Made by a program: the position numbers and the translations under genes. Source: Enemella evansiae (GTDB lineage Bacteria > Pseudomonadota > Alphaproteobacteria > Rhodobacterales > Rhodobacteraceae). Taken from it: DNA of 64,000 nt. This document shows, piece after piece, positions 54,128 through 64,000 of the stretch; position 1 is the first letter of the stretch; every line of letters begins with the position of its first letter. Location of the stretch: contig JAFKDC010000012.1 in the NCBI GenBank assembly GCA_017255395.1, positions 1-64,000 on the forward strand. Direction: 5' to 3'. The notes under the pieces are model-generated. The model saw nothing but the letters and a program-made list of their open reading frames with translations. It was not told the DNA's origin and searched no databases.

Positions 54128-54144
54128 CCAACCGGACGGTCGAT
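54128..54144. promoter_or_regulatory. Putative PaaR operator upstream of paaA
   Basis: CCAACCGGACGGTCGAT matches the site before paaZ (54914-54930) in 15 of 17 positions and contains the inverted ACCG-N2-CGGT core. Two copies flanking a TetR gene suggest operators for it. Confidence 0.65.
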
Positions 54145-54216
54145 GAATAGCACGGAACGTGTCACGAGAAAAGAAATTCTGAACCCGATTTGTAATACGT
54201 TAGTCCGGGGCGGGGG

Positions 54217-54258
54217 AAGGATCGTCGACGATCCTTGCAAATTCCATTCATGGAATTT
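54217..54258. repeat. Tandem stem-loop pair D (3' of the TetR gene)
   Basis: AAGGATCGTC/GACGATCCTT (54217-54236, a perfect 20-bp palindrome) and AAATTCCAT/ATGGAATTT (54239-54258), 12 nt beyond the TetR gene stop on the minus strand. Same layout as pairs A-C but unrelated sequence. Confidence 0.75.
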
Positions 54259-54270
54259 CGCCGCCCGGGG

Positions 54271-54873
54271 CTAGCCACCGACCCGTGGCATGCCGCCCAG
54301 CAACAGGTCGCAGATCGTCTCTGCATAGCCCGCGCGCCCGGCTTCGTCCGCCTGACCGTCCCACTGGAAGTGCCAGTTGACCATGGCGAAATAGGACATG
54401 GTCAGCGCCCGCATCGCGCTGCGATCGGCGGCCAGCGCTGGCGGGGCGAGGCGGGCCAGCCGGTTGCGGACCTCGGCCACCAGGTCGCGCTGGTAGGCTT
54501 TCAGCACGGCCTGTTGATCGCCGGGCAGGGCGCGGATGGCGTTCAGCTGCACCCCGTGCTCGGCATCGCGCCCCTTGTAGGCCACGAGGATCTCGCGCGT
54601 GATGGTCCGCAACTGCGTCTCAGGGTCGTCGCTGGTGTGCCGCAGGCCGGCGATGTGGTCGCGCAGGCCCGAGAGATGCACGTCGAGGATGTCGAAGAGC
54701 AGCGCCTCCTTGCTGTCGTAGTAGTGGTAGATGTTGGCCTTCGAGATCCCGCAGGCCTGCGCGACCTGCGCCATCGAGGCACGCCCGTACCCCTCGTCCG
54801 CGAACAGGCGGGCGGCTCCCTTCAGGATGGCTTCGCGCTTGTCGTCGTGGTCCTTGGCGATGGTGCGCGCCAC
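54271..54873 (-). CDS. paaR: TetR-family regulator of the phenylacetate genes (PaaR-like)
   Basis: A 200-residue repressor with an N-terminal TetR helix-turn-helix (REAILKGAARLFADEGYGRASMAQVAQACGISKANIYHYYDSKEAL) and a ligand-binding C-terminal half. Phenylacetyl-CoA is the usual inducer of PaaR (family knowledge). It lies between paaA and paaZ and is divergent from paaZ across 87 nt that hold an operator-like motif. Confidence 0.88.
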   Translation of the reverse strand: MARTIAKDHDDKREAILKGAARLFADEGYGRASMAQVAQACGISKANIYHYYDSKEALLFDILDVHLSGLRDHIAGLRHTSDDPETQLRTITREILVAYKGRDAEHGVQLNAIRALPGDQQAVLKAYQRDLVAEVRNRLARLAPPALAADRSAMRALTMSYFAMVNWHFQWDGQADEAGRAGYAETICDLLLGGMPRVGG

Positions 54874-54903
54874 GGGTCTTCCTTATGCTGCCTGTCACGA
54901 TCC

Positions 54904-54933
54904 TTGCGCAAAACCAACCGGTCGGTCAATAAT
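54904..54933 (+). promoter_or_regulatory. paaZ promoter with overlapping putative PaaR operator
   Basis: TTGCGC (54904-54909) and AATAAT (54928-54933) are 18 nt apart. The operator CCAACCGGTCGGTCAAT (54914-54930) fills the spacer, so binding would block the polymerase. Confidence 0.65.
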
Positions 54934-54960
54934 AAACCCGGAGCAGAGGGAGGGGACGCC

Positions 54961-56985
54961 ATGCAGAAGATCGCCAGCCATATCGCCGGAGAGTGGATCG
55001 CCGCCGGAGAGGGCGCGCGCCCCATCGCCGATGCCGTGACCGGTGCGGTCTACGCCGAGGCCGGGGGCGGCGCGTTCGACGTCGGCGCCATGCTGGACTA
55101 CGCGCGGGAGCGGGGCGGCGCGGCCCTGCGGACGATGACCTTCCACCAGCGCGCGAAGATGCTCAAGGCTCTGGCGAGCCACCTGCACGAACGGCGCGAC
55201 GCGCTCTATGACCTGTCCTACCGCACCGGCGGCACTTTGGCCGATCATCGCATCGACGTCGACGGAGGCATCGGCACGGTCTTCGTCTATGCGGCGAAGG
55301 GGCGGCGCGAGATGCCCGACGACGTGGTGCTGGTGGACGGCCCGGTCGAGCAACTGGGCCGCACGGGCGCCTTCCTCGGCCAGCACGTCTACACGCCGAA
55401 GCGTGGCGTGGCGGTGCATATCAACGCCTTCAACTTCCCGGTCTGGGGGATGCTGGAGAAGCTGGCGCCCGCGCTGCTGGCGGGTGTGCCCTCAGTCGTC
55501 AAGCCCGCGACCGTCACCTGCCCGGTGACCGAGCTCTGCGTGCGCATGATGCTCGACAGCGGCATCCTGCCCGAGGGCGCGCTGCAACTGGTAACGGGCG
55601 GGCTGGGCGACACGCTGGACCAGCTCGACTGTCAGGACTGCGTCACCTTCACCGGCTCTGCCGAGACCGCCCTGATGCTGAAGCAGACGCCCGCGCTGGT
55701 CCGCAACGGGGTGCCCTTCACCGCCGAGCAGGACAGCCTGAACGCCTCGATCCTCGGGCCGGACGCGGGGCCGGACAGCCCGGAATTCGAGGCCTTCGTC
55801 AAGGAGGTCTGCCGCGAGATGACCGCGAAGGCGGGACAGAAATGCACCGCCATCCGCCGCATCATCGCGCCCGAAGGCGTGATCGACCCGCTGATCGCCG
55901 CGCTCTCGGCGCGGCTGGGCAAGACCGTGGTGGGGGACCCTCGCCTCGAAGGCGTGCGCATGGGGGCGCTCGTCTCGCTGGACCAGCGCGCCGACGTGCT
56001 GGACAAGGTCGCGCGCATCGGCGCCGAGGCGGAACTGGTCCACGGCGGGCCAGACGGCTTTGTCCCGCAGGGCGCCAACGCCGAGACGGGCGCCTTCATG
56101 GCCCCCATGCTGTTCCACTGCGCCGACCCCGACGCCGCGACGGCGGTGCATGAGACAGAGGCCTTCGGCCCCGTCTCGACCGTCATGCCCTATCGCGACC
56201 TGTCCCACGCGCTGGCACTGGCGAATCGGGGGCAGGGCAGCCTCGTCGCCTCTGTCGTCACCCATGACCCGCAGGTCGCCCGCGAGGCGGTGCTGGCGGC
56301 GGGCGCCTTCCACGGCAGGCTCTACTTCACCGACCGCGATGCCATAGCAGAGGCCACCGGCCACGGCGCTCCCATGCCGCATATGGTGCACGGCGGGCCG
56401 GGGCGCGCGGGCGGCGGCGAGGAACTGGGCGGCATCCGGGGCGTGAAGCACTTCATGCAGCGCACCGCCGTGCAGGGCAGCCCCGCGCATCTGGCTGCCG
56501 TCACCGGGCGCTACATCCCCGGCGCCCCGCAGCGCGAGACGCAGACGCATCCCTTCACCCGCCGCTTCGGCGACCTTAACCCCGGCGACGTCCTGCACAC
56601 CGCCGCCCGCGCGGTCACGCTGGAGGATATCGAGTACTTCGCCCGCTTCACCGGCGACACCTTCTACGCCCACATGGACGAGGCCGCCGCGCAGCGGAAC
56701 CCCTTCTTCCCGGGGCGTGTGGCGCATGGCTACCTGCTGCTGTCCTTCGCCGCCGGGCTGTTCGTGGAGCCGAACGAGGGCCCCGTGCTGGCCAATACCG
56801 GGCTGGACGGGCTGCGTTTCATGAAGCCTGTCAGCCCCGGCGACAGCATCAAGGTGGCGCTGACCGTCCTGCACAAGACGCCGCGCACCGCCGATTATGG
56901 CGAGGTGCGCTGGCATGTGCGCATGACCAACCAGAACGACGCGCAGGTGGCGGAATACGAACTGCTGACCATGGTGGCGAACTGA
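54961..56985 (+). CDS. paaZ: Bifunctional oxepin-CoA hydrolase / 3-oxo-5,6-dehydrosuberyl-CoA semialdehyde dehydrogenase PaaZ
   Basis: A 674-residue two-domain enzyme. The aldehyde dehydrogenase part has Glu256 (FTAEQDSLN) and Cys295 (GQKCTAIRR), identical in position to E. coli PaaZ. The C-terminal MaoC-type (R)-hydratase has Asp566 and His571 in FTGDTFYAHMDEAAAQRNPFF. It hydrolyses oxepin-CoA and oxidises the resulting aldehyde. All catalytic residues are intact, so this is the degradative form and not the hydratase-only variant that shunts to tropone. ATG 54961, after AGAGGGAGGGGAC, is the start. Confidence 0.96.
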   Translation: MQKIASHIAGEWIAAGEGARPIADAVTGAVYAEAGGGAFDVGAMLDYARERGGAALRTMTFHQRAKMLKALASHLHERRDALYDLSYRTGGTLADHRIDVDGGIGTVFVYAAKGRREMPDDVVLVDGPVEQLGRTGAFLGQHVYTPKRGVAVHINAFNFPVWGMLEKLAPALLAGVPSVVKPATVTCPVTELCVRMMLDSGILPEGALQLVTGGLGDTLDQLDCQDCVTFTGSAETALMLKQTPALVRNGVPFTAEQDSLNASILGPDAGPDSPEFEAFVKEVCREMTAKAGQKCTAIRRIIAPEGVIDPLIAALSARLGKTVVGDPRLEGVRMGALVSLDQRADVLDKVARIGAEAELVHGGPDGFVPQGANAETGAFMAPMLFHCADPDAATAVHETEAFGPVSTVMPYRDLSHALALANRGQGSLVASVVTHDPQVAREAVLAAGAFHGRLYFTDRDAIAEATGHGAPMPHMVHGGPGRAGGGEELGGIRGVKHFMQRTAVQGSPAHLAAVTGRYIPGAPQRETQTHPFTRRFGDLNPGDVLHTAARAVTLEDIEYFARFTGDTFYAHMDEAAAQRNPFFPGRVAHGYLLLSFAAGLFVEPNEGPVLANTGLDGLRFMKPVSPGDSIKVALTVLHKTPRTADYGEVRWHVRMTNQNDAQVAEYELLTMVAN

Positions 56986-57183
56986 TGCGCTAAACTGCAA
57001 TGATGGCGCGGTTTCGAGAACGCCGTAGGCATAGAGTGCAATATGTTATACGACTCTCTGTCCGGTACTATGGATCGATCAGCCAGAACCCGGGCCGCGC
57101 CGGGGTCCAGCCGGAAGAGGAGCCGGTTGGACCGATCCGTGCTTTCGGGGACGCGCGGCATTAAGGAGGGCGTCGAAAAGGCC

Positions 57184-57384
57184 ATGACCAATATCGCCGA
57201 AAGCATCGGCGAACCCTGGTACAGCCTGCGTGACCGGATGCGCGAGGAAGGCTGTTACCACGTCGAAACCGACTACGCCCCTTGTTCCCGGGTGCGTCCC
57301 CTGCTTCTTTGGTCACCCAAAGACCTCGGGGGGGCCGCAAGGGCCGGGGGGCAGACCCCCCTAGACGCCCCATGCAACGGATGA
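57184..57384 (+). CDS. Possible small ORF, doubtful
   Basis: A 66-codon frame with AAGGAGG 15 nt upstream of its ATG. The first 41 residues (MTNIAESIGEPWYSLRDRMR, EEGCYHVETDYAPCSRVRP) look coding, while the rest runs through a composite repeat. It may be a broken or repeat-extended gene. No family recognised. Confidence 0.25.
   Translation: MTNIAESIGEPWYSLRDRMREEGCYHVETDYAPCSRVRPLLLWSPKDLGGAARAGGQTPLDAPCNG
57304..57366 (+). repeat. Composite border repeat, copy 4
   Basis: CTTCTTTGGT, then CACCCAAAG, ACCTC, variable G-rich sequence and GGGGGCAGACCCCCC. It matches copy 3 (43958-44010) in order and spacing of parts. Confidence 0.65.
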
Positions 57385-57391
57385 CACCGCC

Positions 57392-57829
57392 ATGACAGAC
57401 CGTCCCGCCAATGCCCATGCCCATGAGATCCGCGTCACTTGGGGTGACTGCGATCCGGCGCGCATCGCCTATACCGCGCGCCTGCCGTGGTTCGCGCTCG
57501 ACGCCATCAACGCGTGGTGGGAAGAACATCTCGGCGACGGCTGGTTCCAGATGGAGGTCGACCGCAACCTCGGCACGCCCTTCGTCCGGCTGGAGATGGA
57601 TTTCCGCGCGCCGGTCACGCCGCGCCACAGGCTGATCTGCCACGTCTGGCCCGCGCGGCTGGGTCAGACCTCGATCTCGTTCCGGGTCGATGGCGAGCAG
57701 GACGGACAGCTCTGCTTTTCCACCCATACGACCAGCGTCTTCATCACCGCCGACAAGTTCGCCAAGCAGAAGCCGCCGCAGGAAATCCGCGACCTGATCG
57801 CGCCGTACCTGCCGACCGCGGCGGGCTGA
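57392..57829 (+). CDS. 4HBT-type acyl-CoA thioesterase
   Basis: A 145-residue hotdog-fold enzyme with the catalytic segment VTWGDCDPARIAYTARLPWF near residues 15-34 and the usual FVRLEMDFRAPVTPRHRL strand. It hydrolyses an acyl- or aryl-CoA; in the phenylacetate context it could release CoA from dead-end intermediates, as PaaI/PaaY-type thioesterases do (inference). It precedes the FadJ-like gene by 61 nt. Confidence 0.88.
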   Translation: MTDRPANAHAHEIRVTWGDCDPARIAYTARLPWFALDAINAWWEEHLGDGWFQMEVDRNLGTPFVRLEMDFRAPVTPRHRLICHVWPARLGQTSISFRVDGEQDGQLCFSTHTTSVFITADKFAKQKPPQEIRDLIAPYLPTAAG

Positions 57830-57890
57830 TCCGGCGCGCTGCGCACGGGCCGGGTATCCATCACAGAACCAGCAGGTAAGGGAGGCAACC

Positions 57891-59954
<2,064 letters not shown>

Positions 59955-59994
59955 CCGCTGTAACAGCACCCCGACCGCCACAAATTTTAACGGA

Positions 59995-60022
59995 TTGTTA
60001 ACAACTGATATTGCCATATAGT
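59995..60022 (+). promoter_or_regulatory. Predicted sigma-70 promoter of the GGDEF-EAL gene
   Basis: TTGTTA (59995-60000) and TATAGT (60017-60022) with a 16-nt spacer, in an AT-rich island after the FadJ-like gene. Transcription would start near 60029. Confidence 0.55.
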
Positions 60023-60092
60023 GGTAAGAAATGGAGCGTTGACAACCAAAGGGGGCATTGCCCCAGCGGCCGGAGGTCACAGACGCCGCATT

Positions 60093-62030
60093 ATGGTCAT
60101 GGATTCTGAAACAGGTTTCGCCCGGGTTCCGGGGGGCTCGCGATCGCCGGGGGACAGCGCTTTGAGCGGGTCCGCCCTTCCCGGTCGCGACGACCGCGCG
60201 GCGGCCCTGTTGCACCTCGTGCGGCAGGGGGTGAGCACGGCGGGCTCCATGGTGCGCGACCTTGTTCCGGCCGAGGATGTGGCGATCGTGACATGGCTGG
60301 AGGTCGCGCGGGGCGACGGTCCGGGTGACGGACCGGGCGAGGGGCACGGCCGGTCGGCGCTGCACCGGCTGGCCTGCCGGCACCTGCTTGCCGCGATCGC
60401 CGGCACCCAGCCGCCGGGAATGGCCCCGGGGCCGGATGGCACCGAGGCCTGTGCCGCGCCGCTGGGCGGGGATACGGCGCTTCTGTGCCCCTTCGACACC
60501 GAGGGCGGCGAGATCATGGGCGTCGTCGCGTTGCGCGCTCCGGCGGCGATCCGACCCGCCGACACCGGGCCGTTGCTGGAAAAGACGGCCCGCGCCGCGC
60601 GGCTGGTGGGGTTGCATCTCGGCGGGGTCATCAGCAAGGTCGAGCTTGAGCTGGACCTGATCGCCGCCCGGCAGCAGATCAACCGGCTGGAACGCCTGAA
60701 CCGCACCGATCCCCTGACCGGGTTGCAGAACAAGACCGCCTTCGAGGCGGGCTATCAGGCGCGGATCGGCGCGGCGCAGGACCCGCTTGCGCTGATCATC
60801 CTCGACGTCGACCATTTCAAATCCGTGAACGACCTCTACGGGCACCAGTTCGGCGATTCCTACCTGCGCACCCTGTCGCTGGCGCTTGGCTTCGCGCTGC
60901 CCGAAAGCGCCGAAATCGGGCGGATCGGCGGCGATGAATTCGCGATCCTCCTCGATATCCCGAAACGCGGCACCGGCTACCTCGATGCGGTGATGAAGCG
61001 CTGCCGCACCGCGATCCTGCGCGCCACCGCGACCCTGGGCAAACCGGACCTTGGCAAGGTCAGCATGGGGGCCGCGATCTTTCCCGACCACGCCCGTGAC
61101 GGCACCACGCTTTACGAACTGGCGGACAGCGCGCTCTATATCTCGAAAAGCGACGGGCGCGGGGCCCAGACGGTCTTTGATCCGGCGCGGCATCAGGCCT
61201 TCAACCCGCGGGCCATCGGACGGCGGTTCCGGCAGGCCGCGCATGACGGGTTGATCCGGCCCTATTACCAGCCGATCTACGATCTTCGGACGGGTGCCTG
61301 CCATGGCGTCGAAATGCTGGCGCGCTGGGGCGATGCCGACTTCGGGCTGATGACGCCCGAGCAATTCCCGGGCATCTTCCTCGATCACGAGAATGCCGAG
61401 CTTCTGACCCGCGTGCTGACCGCGCGGGCTCTGGCGGACCTGTCGGACCTGCGGCAGCGAAACCCCGCGCGGCCGACCCTGTCGATCAATGTCACCAGCT
61501 TCGACCTGATCAACCCGGAATTCGTCTTCGACCTTCAGGCGCTGCTGTCCGACAACCCCGGCATCGACTGGGACAGCATCGTCATCGAGGTGACGGAAAC
61601 CATCATGATGGGCGCGCCGAACGGGCAGATCTTCCGGTCGCTCGAGGAACTGCGCCGCCGCGGCGCGCGGGTGGCGCTGGACGACTTCGGCACCGGCTAC
61701 GGCGGGCTGCGCCACCTCAGCGGCTGGCCCATCGACTGCATCAAGATCGACCGCAGTTTCGTGAACCGCATGAGCGAGAGCGAGACCGACGCCGCCATCG
61801 TCGAGGCGCTGCTGAGCCTGGCGGGTCGGTCCGGGCTGACGGTGGTTGCCGAGGGGGTGGAAACAGAGGCCCAGTTGCAGCGGCTTCAGGCCATGGGCTG
61901 CCGTCTGGTGCAGGGCTACCTGCTGTCCGCACCGGCCCCCGCCGACCGGCTGGACGCGCTGACCCGCCCGCTGGACCTTGGCGCCTTCGCGGCGGCAGGG
62001 GCGCCGACCCTTGTCAGGCGCGAAGGGTGA
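60093..62030 (+). CDS. Diguanylate cyclase/phosphodiesterase (GGDEF-EAL protein)
   Basis: A 645-residue c-di-GMP protein. The N-terminal 180 residues resemble a GAF-type sensor; a coiled coil follows. The GGDEF domain has an intact active site GRIGGDEFAIL (near residue 280) and DVDHFKSVND. The EAL domain keeps the catalytic set (EMLAR for EAL at about 407, NVTSF, EVTETI, LDDFGTGYGGLRHL, EGVETEAQL). Both activities are therefore possible. Start ATG 60093 is preferred: an earlier GTG at 60021 would lie inside the predicted -10 box. The stop overlaps the convergent kinase gene by 17 bp. Confidence 0.93.
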   Translation: MVMDSETGFARVPGGSRSPGDSALSGSALPGRDDRAAALLHLVRQGVSTAGSMVRDLVPAEDVAIVTWLEVARGDGPGDGPGEGHGRSALHRLACRHLLAAIAGTQPPGMAPGPDGTEACAAPLGGDTALLCPFDTEGGEIMGVVALRAPAAIRPADTGPLLEKTARAARLVGLHLGGVISKVELELDLIAARQQINRLERLNRTDPLTGLQNKTAFEAGYQARIGAAQDPLALIILDVDHFKSVNDLYGHQFGDSYLRTLSLALGFALPESAEIGRIGGDEFAILLDIPKRGTGYLDAVMKRCRTAILRATATLGKPDLGKVSMGAAIFPDHARDGTTLYELADSALYISKSDGRGAQTVFDPARHQAFNPRAIGRRFRQAAHDGLIRPYYQPIYDLRTGACHGVEMLARWGDADFGLMTPEQFPGIFLDHENAELLTRVLTARALADLSDLRQRNPARPTLSINVTSFDLINPEFVFDLQALLSDNPGIDWDSIVIEVTETIMMGAPNGQIFRSLEELRRRGARVALDDFGTGYGGLRHLSGWPIDCIKIDRSFVNRMSESETDAAIVEALLSLAGRSGLTVVAEGVETEAQLQRLQAMGCRLVQGYLLSAPAPADRLDALTRPLDLGAFAAAGAPTLVRREG

Positions 62031-63972
62031 CAGAGACCGCGCGGCGCAGGGCGTCGATCGAGGAAGGCTTGCGCAGCATCACCCCGGGCACGATCCGCTC
62101 CGGCGGGACCTGCGTTTCGGCATAGCCCGACAGGTACAGCACCGGCAGGCCGGGCTGGCGGTCAAGGGCAAGCGCGGCAAGGCGGTGGCCGTCGACCGCG
62201 CCGCCCAGCCGGATATCGGTGATCAGAAGGTCGAAGCGCGGCCCCCGGTCGAGTGCGTCGAGCGCCGCGTCGGGCTGCCCGACCGGCGTCACCTCCAACC
62301 CCATGAGCCGCAGGGCCTCGACCAGCATGGCGCGGAACTGGGGGTCGTCCTCGACCACCAGCGCGCGGCGGCCGGACAGCCCGTCCGCCGGGGCGGGGGT
62401 GGTGTCGCTGTCTTCCGGGGCGGGGGCTGCCGGGCCCATCGGCAGGCGCAGCACCGCCTCGGTGCCATGGCCAGGGCGCGAGGACAGCCGCAGGCTACCG
62501 CCCATCTCGCGGGCGAAGGCCGCGGTCAGCGACAGGCCAAGGCCGCTGCCGTCCTGCATCTGGCCGCTGCCGAAGACGGGGTCCTGCGCCTGTTCGAGCG
62601 CCTCGGCGGACATGCCGGGGCCATCGTCGCGCACCGTCAGGACCAGCGTGTCGCCCTCGCGCCGGACAAGAACCGCGATGCGCCCTTCGGCGCGCGCGGC
62701 CTGTGACAGCGCGCTGCGGGCGTTCAGCACGAGGTTCAGCAGCGCGGTTTGCAGGTCGATCCCGCGCCGGATCGCGCCGATGCTCTCTTCCGGAAGGCTG
62801 GCGTCCAGCCGGTACTCGGGGGGCAGCGACGGGCGGATCAGCCGAAGCGCGCCGCCGATCAGGGCCAGCGCATCGTCCGGCGGTGCCTCATGTGAGGGAT
62901 CGCTGCCGAAGGCCATCATGCGCCGGGTCAGGTCGCTGCCGCGCGCGCAGGCGTCGCGGGCGGTTTCCAGCGCCTGCCGCATCGGCGCCGCCTCGGTCTG
63001 CATCAGGCCGGTGTCGCTGGCCAGGCGCACCACGCCCAGCACGTTGGACAGCTCGTGCGCGACGCCGCCGGCCAGTTGGCCAAGCGCCTCGCGCCGCTGC
63101 ACGCCGGACAGGCGGTCCTGCAGGGTGACGCTGTCGGTCTGGTCGGTGACGGTCAGCACCAGCGACCCGGCATCGGGGCCCGCGGGGCGCAGGGTCTCGC
63201 AGTGAAACCGCAGGACCCGCATGCGCGCGGTGTCATCGAACAGCCCCACCAGCCTGCCGGTCTCGCGCCGCGCCAGAACAAGCGCCTCCACCGGGCGCTG
63301 CGCGGCGGCCAGCGGCTTGCGGGTCTCGGGGTCGAGGAAGCGGGCCTCGCGCAGCCAGACCTCGACCGAGCGTCCCGCTCCGGCAAGGTCGCGGGCAGCC
63401 TGGTTCGAGGTGCTGATCTCGCCCTTGGCGTCGAAGACCACGACGGCCATGGGGATCGCGTCCAGCAGCTGTGCGACGCGGCGGCCCTGCTCGAGCGCGG
63501 CCCGCTCTTCGCGGTTCTGCGCCCGCGCCAGCCTCAGAACCAGCGCGGCAGAAACCAGCCCCAGCAGGGCCGCGCCCGCCGTCAGTCCGAGGGTCGTGGG
63601 AAACAGCCCCTGGCGTGTGGCCATGATTGTCAGCCATGCGCCGAGGACGGGCAGAAGGACCGCAAGCGGCAGCACCGTGCGCGCGGTCCGGCTGCCGGTG
63701 CCCTCTGCGGTGGCCAGCGCGACCCAGCCCCGGTCCGGCGCGCGTAGCAGCGTGGCGGCGAAGATCAGCGCGAGGCTGATGGCGGTGGGCAGCGAGAGGC
63801 CGGTCAGCACGCCGACGCTTTGCGTTGCCGTGAGATCCAGAAGCCAGCTTTCCAGCGCGAAGAGGGCCAGCACCAGACCCGCCGTCGACAGGCCGGTCCA
63901 TCCCGGGCGGCCCGGCGGGATCAGCGAGACCAGCGCTGCCAGCGTCAGCAGCAGGGCCGTGGCCGGTGACAT
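62014..63972 (-). CDS. Hybrid sensor histidine kinase with receiver domain
   Basis: A 652-residue protein: six or so N-terminal membrane helices (to about 150), a PAS-like segment (about 165-265), HisKA with HELSNVLGVVRLASD (His near 306), HATPase (TVRDDGPGMS, GSGLGLSLTAAF) and a C-terminal receiver (VVEDDPQFRAML; acceptor Asp near 583 in LLITDIRLGG). ATG 63972 is taken as the start but the frame stays open to the window edge, so the true start may lie upstream. Its 3' end overlaps the GGDEF-EAL gene, convergent. Confidence 0.9.
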   Translation of the reverse strand: MSPATALLLTLAALVSLIPPGRPGWTGLSTAGLVLALFALESWLLDLTATQSVGVLTGLSLPTAISLALIFAATLLRAPDRGWVALATAEGTGSRTARTVLPLAVLLPVLGAWLTIMATRQGLFPTTLGLTAGAALLGLVSAALVLRLARAQNREERAALEQGRRVAQLLDAIPMAVVVFDAKGEISTSNQAARDLAGAGRSVEVWLREARFLDPETRKPLAAAQRPVEALVLARRETGRLVGLFDDTARMRVLRFHCETLRPAGPDAGSLVLTVTDQTDSVTLQDRLSGVQRREALGQLAGGVAHELSNVLGVVRLASDTGLMQTEAAPMRQALETARDACARGSDLTRRMMAFGSDPSHEAPPDDALALIGGALRLIRPSLPPEYRLDASLPEESIGAIRRGIDLQTALLNLVLNARSALSQAARAEGRIAVLVRREGDTLVLTVRDDGPGMSAEALEQAQDPVFGSGQMQDGSGLGLSLTAAFAREMGGSLRLSSRPGHGTEAVLRLPMGPAAPAPEDSDTTPAPADGLSGRRALVVEDDPQFRAMLVEALRLMGLEVTPVGQPDAALDALDRGPRFDLLITDIRLGGAVDGHRLAALALDRQPGLPVLYLSGYAETQVPPERIVPGVMLRKPSSIDALRRAVSVTLRA

Positions 63973-64000
63973 GCGGTCGCCGGCGGCGGTGACAGCGCCG

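Larger units (their letters stand above)
56986..57391. other. Intergenic region between paaZ and the thioesterase gene
   Basis: A 406-nt gap. It contains a possible short gene (57184-57384) and a composite repeat (57304-57366). The remaining part is not conserved-looking; no RNA gene is seen. Confidence 0.5.

Overview
The window is high-GC DNA with dense, short-gapped genes and no IS element, prophage or CRISPR array. Gene content points to a marine-type alphaproteobacterium of the Rhodobacterales (Roseobacter group): a permuted two-piece tmRNA, an alphaproteobacterial SOS box (GAAC-N7-GAAC) before recA, an alpha-type SspB, a DctBD pair, TRAP transporters, an Edd/Eda route, a PaaA-E/PaaZ phenylacetate cluster and many families typical of that order (DUF2852, DUF4169, an RSP_2648-type PIN protein). 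No genus can be fixed from the sequence alone.

Layout. 0-5.6 kb: a secreted trypsin-like protease fused to a parallel beta-helix, then purS and purQ separated by a complete chemoreceptor gene. 5.6-9.3 kb: the dctB-dctD two-component system (the DctD AAA+ domain lacks the GAFTGA loop) and a small sulfotransferase. 9.4-14.6 kb: recA with promoter and SOS box, alaS, a DUF1330 gene and a small secreted protein. 14.6-20.4 kb: typA, an outer-membrane beta-barrel protein, an SMR efflux pump, and a secreted sensor-like protein followed by a second chemoreceptor. 20.4-31.1 kb: a RACo-like corrinoid-protein activator, a CaiB-type CoA-transferase, a NarL-type two-component pair and, divergently, a dctPQM TRAP transporter. 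31.3-37.7 kb: bpt, RDD and DUF2852 membrane proteins, a YbaK editing protein, a quinone-reductase-like flavoprotein, glnE. 37.7-45.4 kb: eda-edd with a GntR/LacI-type operator, an RlmI-like methyltransferase coupled to a PIN protein, an orphan ABC ATPase, RHH and DUF4169 proteins, fumC. 45.5-48.9 kb: a HEPN-like protein, sspB, chrA, a small membrane protein and the tmRNA gene. 48.9-60 kb: the phenylacetate region (paaABCDE, a ferritin-like extra gene, a TetR regulator, paaZ, a thioesterase and a FadJ-like beta-oxidation enzyme). 60-64 kb: a GGDEF-EAL protein and a convergent hybrid histidine kinase.

How parts work together. The phenylacetate region forms a regulon: the TetR protein lies between the minus-strand paaA operon and plus-strand paaZ, and a 17-bp motif containing ACCG-N2-CGGT occurs before both. 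PaaABCE epoxidises phenylacetyl-CoA, PaaZ opens the ring and oxidises the aldehyde, and the FadJ-like protein could carry out hydration and dehydrogenation. tmRNA and SspB, encoded 2 kb apart, act in the same ribosome-rescue and ClpXP degradation route. Both chemoreceptors, the two dicarboxylate/organic-acid sensor systems and the TRAP transporter suggest a motile heterotroph tuned to organic acids.

Non-coding structure is unusually informative. Four tandem stem-loop pairs with unrelated or shuffled sequences sit directly behind minus-strand genes. Four copies of a composite repeat (CTTCTTTGGT... ACCTC... G-rich/C-rich hairpin) occur at gene borders. A 61-codon ORF with 9-residue repeats fits between paaE and the following gene with coupled start and stop codons. 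No large new multigene defence or biosynthetic system was found; the best candidates for novelty are these small elements, the protease/beta-helix fusion and the secreted sensor plus chemoreceptor pair.
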